A DNA stretch of 41,629 nucleotides from Prevotella sp. (lineage in GTDB: Bacteria > Bacteroidota > Bacteroidia > Bacteroidales > Bacteroidaceae): the NCBI GenBank assembly GCA_021636625.1, contig JAJWLX010000027.1, positions 1-41,629 on the forward strand, written 5' to 3'. This document shows, in pieces, positions 15,529 through 20,974 of the stretch (position 1 is the stretch's first letter; each line of letters starts with the position of its first letter). Position numbers and translations under genes: made by a program. The notes beneath the pieces were generated by a model. That model saw only the letters and a list, made by a program, of their open reading frames with translations, was not told where the DNA came from and ran no database searches.

Positions 15529-16209
15529 TTACCTTACAACAGTAAGCGTCTTTTCGCTGACAGAGAAATGAATATCCAGACCCTCATAAGGCATTCCATA
15601 AACCTTATGAGGGTCTTTCTGGTAATGCGGACGAGGATCCTGCGCCAGAACCTCTTTCAAGATTTCAATCTTCTCATCATTCAATCCCTGGCAAATCAGG
15701 TATTCCCTTATTTCCCCGGAAATCTCAACATCCAGCTTCGTCCATTTCCGATCATCCACGAATCCACTTCGTGCATCAGGATGACAATCGGCATAAACCA
15801 CGTAAGGCTTGATATCATAGATGGGAGTACCATCCATCAGGTCACCACCCTTTACATGAATGACAGGTCCCTTGCTTGTTTCCCATTCAATATGGGAGAT
15901 TTTCACGGATGACAATCCGATGTTGTTCGGACGGAAAGGACTGCGGGTAGCAAATACCCCGACCTTCTCGTTACCTCCCAAGACAGGAGGCCTTACAACC
16001 GGACTGTTCGCCTTATGCTTATTTGCCGAGAATTCCCAGATAAGCCAGAGAAAATCGAAACCTTCCATTCCTCTGAGGAAATCCGGATTGCGGTATTCGG
16101 GTTCAAAAACAATCTGTCCTTCCAGTTCCGCCACCAATCCAGCCTGCTTGGGAATACCAAACTTGCTGCTGAACGGAGAACGGAATCTTGCTATTGGTTT
16201 TATTTCCAT
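15529..16209 (-). CDS. trmO: tRNA (t6A37-N6)-methyltransferase TrmO
   Basis: Methylates N6-threonylcarbamoyladenosine at position 37 of some tRNAs reading ACY codons, using SAM. The 226-aa product is a TsaA/TrmO (UPF0066) family protein. It has an N-terminal beta-barrel with IARFRSPFSSKFGIPKQAG, the core motif VGVFATRSPFRPNNIGLSSV and the C-terminal DPRPHYQKDPHKVYGMPYEGLDIHF. It converges on the GH28 gene with 42 bp between stops. A perfect 14-bp hairpin lies inside its 3' end (15578-15616). Confidence 0.92.
   Translation of the reverse strand: MEIKPIARFRSPFSSKFGIPKQAGLVAELEGQIVFEPEYRNPDFLRGMEGFDFLWLIWEFSANKHKANSPVVRPPVLGGNEKVGVFATRSPFRPNNIGLSSVKISHIEWETSKGPVIHVKGGDLMDGTPIYDIKPYVVYADCHPDARSGFVDDRKWTKLDVEISGEIREYLICQGLNDEKIEILKEVLAQDPRPHYQKDPHKVYGMPYEGLDIHFSVSEKTLTVVR
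15578..15616 (+). terminator. Perfect hairpin inside trmO, possible terminator of the GH28 gene
   Basis: AGACCCTCATAAGG (15578-15591) and CCTTATGAGGGTCT (15603-15616) pair perfectly over 14 bp with an 11-nt loop, followed on the plus strand by TTCTGG. It is 92 bp past the GH28 stop but within the codons for the DPHKVYGMPYEGL part of TrmO on the other strand. The U-tract is weak. Confidence 0.5.
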
Positions 16210-16334
16210 ATCTTTATATTATTGATTTTAGTTCCTATTTTCATATACTGGGGTATATTTCCATATATTCCAATAATTACACCTTATTATATATAGTACA
16301 TTATATATATAGTACGAAAAAAGCGCCCGATTAT
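16210..16334. other. AT-rich divergent spacer between trmO and thyX
   Basis: This stretch contains ATATAC-TGGG-GTATAT (about 16242-16257), the motif ATTACACCTTATTATA (16276-16291) and two copies of ATATATAGTAC (about 16288-16314). These may be regulator sites. No ORF is present and no canonical trmO promoter is visible. Confidence 0.35.
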
Positions 16335-16365
16335 TTTGTTGTCTCCATAAAATAATGTACCTTTG
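16335..16365 (+). promoter_or_regulatory. thyX promoter
   Basis: TTTG (16335-16338), 19-nt spacer, TACCTTTG (16358-16365). The leader to the ATG at 16411 is about 40 nt. Confidence 0.7.
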
Positions 16366-16410
16366 CACCATAATAATAACAAGCAATCAATGAAATAAAA
16401 AGAGAAAACA

Positions 16411-17289
16411 ATGAAAATAGAAAGGCCTCAATATGAAATCTGGCTGCAAAAGCCAGGAGAACTCGGCATCTATCAGCAGATAGAACGTGCCGGAAGAGTG
16501 TGCTACAAGAGTGAGAACAACACCACCAACGACTCGGCTAAGCCATTCGTAGATAGAATGATACAGAGTGAGCACTATGCAATGTTGGAACACGGCACAG
16601 TCTATCTCGTATGCAATCATGGAGAGCTGCCACTCTATACCACCAATAAATTCTCTCGCTGCCACACCATCGACGGCAAGGATTACATCACTACCAATCT
16701 CCGTGTTCTGGCAGAAAACAAGGCGATGGATGATTTGAAATACCTCAGCGACTATGAGGAAGGAAAGCACGAGCTCCGCATCACCGTTCATTTTACCACA
16801 CAGATTGCCATCACCCGTGAGTACAACCGCCATCGTGCCAACTCTATGGCAGAGCAGAGCACACGCTACTGCAACTACTCCAAGAACAAGTTCGACAATG
16901 AGATAACGATCAACCTTCCTACCTGGGTAGAAGAAGAAGGTTATAATGGTTCTCAGGAGAAAGAGGATTACCGATTGGAAGATATGTGCGCCGACATTGC
17001 TGAAGGCAGAACACAGGAATGGAGCAAGCTCGACACCTGGATCTTCGCCAATCAGGCTGCAGAATATGCCTACATGAAATTGATAGAAGCTGGCTGCAAA
17101 CCACAGGAGGCTCGTGCCATCCTGCCATTGGATTGCAACACAGAGTTGGTACATACCGCATTTATCAACGACTGGAAGCATTTCTTCGATCTCCGCGCTT
17201 TAGGTACCACAGGAGCTCCTCACCCAGATGCCAAGGTTCTCGCCTTGCCATTGATGGAAGAGTTCAAGGCTAAAGGTTATTTAAAATAG
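16411..17289 (+). CDS. thyX: Flavin-dependent thymidylate synthase ThyX
   Basis: Makes dTMP from dUMP with methylene-THF, FAD and NADPH, the alternative to ThyA. The diagnostic ThyX motif RHRxxSxxxQSxR is present as RHRANSMAEQSTR (about residues 140-152). At 292 aa it is in the longer range for the family. Its substrate can come from the dCMP deaminase encoded at 30854. It is a single gene with its own promoter; a terminator follows at 17426, beyond the next promoter-like box. Confidence 0.96.
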   Translation: MKIERPQYEIWLQKPGELGIYQQIERAGRVCYKSENNTTNDSAKPFVDRMIQSEHYAMLEHGTVYLVCNHGELPLYTTNKFSRCHTIDGKDYITTNLRVLAENKAMDDLKYLSDYEEGKHELRITVHFTTQIAITREYNRHRANSMAEQSTRYCNYSKNKFDNEITINLPTWVEEEGYNGSQEKEDYRLEDMCADIAEGRTQEWSKLDTWIFANQAAEYAYMKLIEAGCKPQEARAILPLDCNTELVHTAFINDWKHFFDLRALGTTGAPHPDAKVLALPLMEEFKAKGYLK

Positions 17290-17374
17290 AAAGGAGAACG
17301 CTTAAAAAAGCTAAAAAATCACAGCTAAAATATAGATTTTCTGTTTTCTATACACAAGGAACAGATATATTTCG

Positions 17375-17382
17375 TATTTTTG
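17375..17382 (+). promoter_or_regulatory. -7 box of a candidate short RNA
   Basis: TATTTTTG fits TAnnTTTG. No TTTG is visible 19-21 nt upstream, so support comes from the terminator 45 nt downstream. Confidence 0.45.
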
Positions 17383-17385
17383 CAC

Positions 17386-17450
17386 TGTGTTTTTCATAGT
17401 ATTAGATTTAAGGTTATCAAGGTTGGGGCTACGGCGGTAGCCCTTTTTTT
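17386..17450 (+). ncRNA. Candidate short RNA (about 65 nt) between thyX and tRNA-Ser
   Basis: A -7 box is followed at once by a short ORF-free unit that ends in the very strong terminator GGGCTAC-GGCG-GTAGCCC plus T7 (17426-17450). The body contains TTTTTCATAGTATTAGATTTAAGG. From memory, similar sequence recurs in Bacteroides and Prevotella intergenic regions, but I cannot check this. It could be an independent sRNA or a long 3' end of thyX mRNA. The rest of the 320-bp gap (17451-17533) shows nothing. Confidence 0.5.
17426..17450 (+). terminator. Intrinsic terminator downstream of thyX
   Basis: A 7-bp perfect GC-rich stem GGGCTAC/GTAGCCC with a GGCG loop and seven T. Confidence 0.9.
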
Positions 17451-17533
17451 ATGCCATTTTCGCCAGTTCTGAGGCATTTTCAGAGCTATTTCCCATATTT
17501 TTCGATATTTTTTCTCAAAAAGTTCCTCAAAAA

Positions 17534-17565
17534 TTTGGTGGAATCAAAAAAAGGTTGTACCTTTG
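17534..17565 (+). promoter_or_regulatory. Promoter of tRNA-Ser copy 1
   Basis: TTTG (17534-17537), 20-nt spacer, TACCTTTG (17558-17565). It is followed by a 44-nt leader identical to that of copy 2. Confidence 0.8.
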
Positions 17566-17609
17566 CACCCGCTTAAGAAAACCAAGCTATAGTCATCCAG
17601 ACCGAATTT

Positions 17610-17694
17610 GGAGAGATGGTAGAGTGGTCGATTACAACGGTCTTGAAAACCGTCGTACCGAGAGGTACCGGGGGTTCGAATCCCTCTCTCTCCG
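17610..17694 (+). tRNA. tRNA-Ser (anticodon TGA), copy 1
   Basis: An 85-nt class II tRNA. Acceptor GGAGAGA pairs with TCTCTCC, stem ACGGT/ACCGT carries loop CTTGAAA with anticodon TGA, and the long variable arm is CGTACC-GAGA-GGTACC. T-loop TTCGAAT, discriminator G, CCA not encoded. It is identical to the copy at 18024. Confidence 0.97.
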
Positions 17695-17699
17695 CAAGA

Positions 17700-17732
17700 G
17701 CCTTCTGAAAGAAATTTCAGAAGGCTTTTTTC
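17700..17732 (+). terminator. Terminator of tRNA-Ser copy 1
   Basis: GCCTTCTGAAA-GAAA-TTTCAGAAGGC, a perfect 11-bp stem followed by six T. Confidence 0.92.
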
Positions 17733-17947
17733 TTTTATACATTTATACGTCCTTCCTGAGCAAAAACAGCAATTAAAATTTCATTGTAGGCACATCGCCA
17801 TATTTAAACTTAGCCATCAATTATCATCTCAAAACAAAGAGATTTCTCCTTTCACACTTAACCCACTCATTTTCAAGACAATCCACATCCCGTAAAAGGA
17901 GATTTCTTATCCATCTTAAATATTTTCTGCAAATTTATCCCCTAAAA

Positions 17948-17979
17948 TTTGGTGGATTCAAAAAAAAGTAGTACCTTTG
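17948..17979 (+). promoter_or_regulatory. Promoter of tRNA-Ser copy 2
   Basis: TTTG (17948-17951), 20-nt spacer, TACCTTTG (17972-17979). Confidence 0.8.
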
Positions 17980-18023
17980 CACCCGCTTAAGAAAACCAAG
18001 CTATAGTCATCCAGACCGAATTT

Positions 18024-18108
18024 GGAGAGATGGTAGAGTGGTCGATTACAACGGTCTTGAAAACCGTCGTACCGAGAGGTACCGGGGGTTCGAATCCCTC
18101 TCTCTCCG
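18024..18108 (+). tRNA. tRNA-Ser (anticodon TGA), copy 2
   Basis: Identical over all 85 nt to copy 1 at 17610, with the same leader and terminator hairpin. Confidence 0.97.
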
Positions 18109-18113
18109 CAAGA

Positions 18114-18145
18114 GCCTTCTGAAAGAAATTTCAGAAGGCTTTTTC
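18114..18145 (+). terminator. Terminator of tRNA-Ser copy 2
   Basis: The same perfect 11-bp GCCTTCTGAAA hairpin as copy 1, followed by five T. The 280 bp from here to thiD hold only the thiD -7 box. Confidence 0.92.
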
Positions 18146-18322
18146 TTTTATATCACCTTCCTAGATCTTTGATATTACTAAACTTTCAGGGCGTACAGTT
18201 TCCAGAGCTTTTAAGCTTTCAGCTCATATTCGAACCACATACAAAAGTTCAATAATGAATAAAAAGTAAGCCCAACCATCAAATTTATCCATAAAAGAGG
18301 GTGATAATTCAATAAATAATTG

Positions 18323-18330
18323 TACTTTTG
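18323..18330 (+). promoter_or_regulatory. thiD -7 box
   Basis: TACTTTTG about 58 nt before the thiD ATG; no clear TTTG at -33. I looked for a TPP riboswitch in the leader and found none of its conserved segments. Confidence 0.5.
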
Positions 18331-18388
18331 CAATATAGATATAAAAACGACTATACTTCTGCAAAAGTAACATACAAAAAAAGGAGAT

Positions 18389-19213
18389 ATGAGATACTAC
18401 ACAGCATTAACTATAGCCGGTTCTGACAGTTGCGGAGGAGCTGGCATTCAGGCAGACATCAAGACGATGTCGGCATTGGGCGTATATGCCGCTTCCGCAA
18501 TCACAGCCATCACCGTACAGAACACCAAGGGAGTGTTTGGCATTCAGAATGTGGAACCGGAAATCGTGAAAGGACAGATAGAGGCCGTGATGGAAGATAT
18601 CCACCCTGATGCTATAAAGATAGGTATGGTAAATGATTGCGATACCATTCGTGCCATCGCAGAAACCCTCAAGAAGTACCAGGAAAGCTTCCAGCATCTC
18701 ATTATTGATCCTGTCATGGTATCTACCAGTGGCTGCCGACTGATGCAGGAGGATGCACTCGATGTATTCATCACCGAACTGCTGCCTTTAGCCACCCTGC
18801 TCACCCCTAATATTCCTGAGGCAGAGATTCTTGCCAACAGAAAGATAGAGAATGTAGAAGACATCAAAGCAGCCGCAGCTGCCATCTGTAAACTGGGATG
18901 CAGATATGTATTGATCAAGGGCGGTCATTTCGATGGAGCAGAGAAGGTAGATTATCTCTTCGAGGACGGCAAACTGAAGACCAGTTATCGGGGCATCAGC
19001 GTCAACACCCGCAATACCCACGGCACCGGCTGTACCCTATCTTCCGCTATCACGTCTTATCTGGCAAGAGAAATGGATATGAATACAGCCATCGCCATGG
19101 CTAAAACCTATCTTTCAGGTGCCATCCTAGCAGGTAAGGACATGAAGATAGGAGAAGGTCACGGTCCGGTGAACCACTTCTACGAACCAAAATCATTATT
19201 TACCAAAAGCTGA
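18389..19213 (+). CDS. thiD: Hydroxymethylpyrimidine (phosphate) kinase
   Basis: Phosphorylates HMP and HMP-P to HMP-PP, the pyrimidine half of thiamine. The 274-aa ribokinase-fold protein has the substrate-binding start LTIAGSDSCGGAGIQADIKTMSALGVYAASAITA and VQNTKGV, DPVMVSTSG in the middle, and the anion-hole/catalytic motif NTHGTGCTLSSAIT near the C-terminus. It leads a cluster with a radical SAM gene and thiE. It has a good AAAAAAGGAGAT ribosome site. Confidence 0.96.
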   Translation: MRYYTALTIAGSDSCGGAGIQADIKTMSALGVYAASAITAITVQNTKGVFGIQNVEPEIVKGQIEAVMEDIHPDAIKIGMVNDCDTIRAIAETLKKYQESFQHLIIDPVMVSTSGCRLMQEDALDVFITELLPLATLLTPNIPEAEILANRKIENVEDIKAAAAAICKLGCRYVLIKGGHFDGAEKVDYLFEDGKLKTSYRGISVNTRNTHGTGCTLSSAITSYLAREMDMNTAIAMAKTYLSGAILAGKDMKIGEGHGPVNHFYEPKSLFTKS

Positions 19214-19289
19214 AAAAGAGCGAAAACAATAAGCCGCTCATGAAAAAGCTGATAAAACAGAGAAGAGAAAAGACAAAGACAAAGAAAGA

Positions 19290-20252
19290 ATGATAGATCG
19301 TTGTTACATAGAAATCACAAACACCTGTAATCTCAACTGTCACTTCTGTCCCAAGCACACCCGGGAAAAGCGACAGTTGAGTGCAGCGGAATTCAACCTG
19401 CTCACCGACAAGATCCGTGGGAAGATTTGTTTCCTCTACTTCCATCTGATGGGTGAGCCCCTGCTCCATCCCCTGCTGCCACAGTTTATCACAACGGCAC
19501 GCGAGAAAGGATTCAAGACGGTGCTTACCTCTAATGGAACCCTCCTGCACCGTGCCATGGAACTCCTCGACACCCTACCCCATAAGATACAACTCTCCCT
19601 CCATTCCCACGAAAGCAATGCCAAGGGAGAGCTCTCCAGCTATATGGATGAGGTGATGACTTTCTCCACCCAAGCCGCCGCCCAAGGCACCTGTATGGTA
19701 TTGCGCCTCTGGAACCAAGGCGGAAGGGACAAGGAAAACGAGGAAGTGATGCGACTCATCGAGAAATACGTACCCAAGCCATGGAAGGAACGCCCTGACG
19801 GGTTCCGACTTTGCGATCATCTATATCTGGAGTTTGACCGGAAATTCGAATGGCCAAACTTCGAAAACGACATCAAGAAAGAGGATGATAACAAGAACAA
19901 AGATGAAAACAGAAACAAAGACGAAATAAGCGAGGGAAAAGACAAAGACGAAATAAGCGAGAGAAAAGACAAGAACGAAGGCAACGGCGAAAATCGGGAA
20001 GTCTTCTGCAAAGCATTGCTGAAGCAGATAGGCGTTCTTGCCGACGGAAGTCTCGTACCTTGCTGTCTCGACCATAACGGCGATGTCATTTTGGGCAACC
20101 TGCTCCATCAGTCACTCGAAGAAATCCTCTCTTCCCCCCGTGCCCAGGCAATGACAGAAGGCTTCAAGCACCATACTGCCACAGAAGCACTCTGCCAGAA
20201 CTGCGAATCAGCACTCGTAAGAAACAGCTTCCGAGGAAAAGCAAGAAACTAA
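19290..20252 (+). CDS. Radical SAM/SPASM protein with a repetitive insert
   Basis: The N-terminal radical SAM domain has the CX3CX2C cluster motif CNLNCHFC and FLYFHLMGEPLLHP. The C-terminal SPASM/twitch region has FCKALLKQIGVLADGSLVPCCLDHNGDVILGN and CQNC, which would hold an auxiliary Fe-S cluster. Between them (about residues 198-235) is a highly charged Lys/Asp/Glu/Asn stretch with two 27-nt tandem units encoding KDEISEGKD and KDEISERKD. The substrate is unknown; many SPASM proteins modify peptides or act in cofactor synthesis. It sits between thiD and thiE, but a thiamine role is not shown by the sequence. Confidence 0.88.
   Translation: MIDRCYIEITNTCNLNCHFCPKHTREKRQLSAAEFNLLTDKIRGKICFLYFHLMGEPLLHPLLPQFITTAREKGFKTVLTSNGTLLHRAMELLDTLPHKIQLSLHSHESNAKGELSSYMDEVMTFSTQAAAQGTCMVLRLWNQGGRDKENEEVMRLIEKYVPKPWKERPDGFRLCDHLYLEFDRKFEWPNFENDIKKEDDNKNKDENRNKDEISEGKDKDEISERKDKNEGNGENREVFCKALLKQIGVLADGSLVPCCLDHNGDVILGNLLHQSLEEILSSPRAQAMTEGFKHHTATEALCQNCESALVRNSFRGKARN
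19917..19970 (+). repeat. Two 27-bp tandem repeats inside the radical SAM gene
   Basis: Units at 19917-19943 and 19944-19970 differ at one base (GGA versus AGA codon). The flanking codons are also A/G-rich, and the polypurine string GAAAAGACAAAGAC recurs in the untranslated spacer at about 19266-19280. Confidence 0.9.
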
Positions 20253-20276
20253 GAAAACATCTAAAAGCAAGAAGAA

Positions 20277-20945
20277 ATGAAATGGATTATAATCACAACA
20301 CCAACATTTATTTCGCATGAAGCAAAGTACATCGACCAGCTTTTTGAAGCAGGAATCGATCTGCTCCATCTGCGCAAACCCGATTCTACACCAGAAGAAT
20401 GCGAGCAACTGCTCCAGAAGATTGACCCGAAATGGTATCCTCAGATCGTGATTCACGACCACTTCGAACTCTGCGAGAAATACCATCTCCACGGCATTCA
20501 CCTCAACCGGAGAAACAGCAAGATTCCAGAGAACTTCCAGGGAAGCATTTCCCGCTCCTGCCACAGTTTCGAGGAAGTCACCGAATCGTTAGATAACGCT
20601 AATCCCGATTTTCCAAAGGGAACGAAGACAACATTCGATTACGTATTCCTCAGTCCGATCTTCGACAGCATTTCGAAGAAAGGCTACAAGCATTCCTTCT
20701 CCAACAGAGATTTGGAAGATGCAGGCAACAGCGGCATCATCAACGAAAAGGTAATAGCCCTTGGCGGCATCATTCCTCAATTCATTCCCCAGCTGCGCGC
20801 CTGGAACTTTGGCGGAGCAGCTTTCCTGGGTGACGTCTGGAACCGACGACACGAATACAACTGGAAGGAATACCTGACAGATATCAGACAAAGATTAACA
20901 CCACGAGGAGCCAAGAACACACTTAATGGCTCAAATGTTTGGTAG
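20277..20945 (+). CDS. thiE: Thiamine phosphate synthase-family protein (ThiE/TenI)
   Basis: A 222-aa TIM-barrel protein with the ThiE-family layout: LLHLRKPDS near the N-terminus, HLHGIHLNRRN, the loop DYVFLSPIFDSISKKGY and the phosphate-binding VIALGGI. ThiE joins HMP-PP and thiazole phosphate to form thiamine monophosphate. The usual SxHS segment appears as SRSCHSFEE and the family K/D residues are less typical, so it could be the TenI-like paralogue (thiazole tautomerase). The position after thiD supports a thiamine role. Its last codons overlap the mutS2 promoter. Confidence 0.8.
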   Translation: MKWIIITTPTFISHEAKYIDQLFEAGIDLLHLRKPDSTPEECEQLLQKIDPKWYPQIVIHDHFELCEKYHLHGIHLNRRNSKIPENFQGSISRSCHSFEEVTESLDNANPDFPKGTKTTFDYVFLSPIFDSISKKGYKHSFSNRDLEDAGNSGIINEKVIALGGIIPQFIPQLRAWNFGGAAFLGDVWNRRHEYNWKEYLTDIRQRLTPRGAKNTLNGSNVW

Positions 20946-20969
20946 TTAGCCAAAATAGTTGTACTTTTG
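20938..20969 (+). promoter_or_regulatory. mutS2 promoter, overlapping the thiE stop
   Basis: TTTG (20938-20941), 20-nt spacer, TACTTTTG (20962-20969). The -33 box lies in the last thiE codons and the -7 box ends only 5 nt before the mutS2 ATG. Confidence 0.75.
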
Positions 20970-20974
20970 CACCC

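Larger units (their letters stand above)
17534..18145 (+). repeat. Tandem duplication of the tRNA-Ser transcription unit
   Basis: Two units, each with promoter, 44-nt leader, tRNA and terminator, lie 414 bp apart (17534-17732 and 17948-18145). Leader, tRNA and hairpin are identical. Differences are confined to the promoter spacer and the length of the T tract. The roughly 215 bp between the units (17733-17947) is AT-rich with no ORF or RNA I can recognise. Confidence 0.92.

Noticed and set aside
17555..17776. 73-codon frame across tRNA-Ser copy 1
   Set aside because: It starts in the promoter and runs through the tRNA and its terminator, all of which are better explained as RNA.
18331..18388. 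Possible TPP riboswitch before thiD
   Set aside because: The leader is only about 58 nt, too short, and none of the conserved TPP aptamer segments are present.
19332..19381. CTCAACTGTC/GACAGTTGAG inverted repeat at the start of the radical SAM gene
   Set aside because: 10-bp arms are separated by 30 nt within conserved cluster-binding codons; no terminator or regulatory context.
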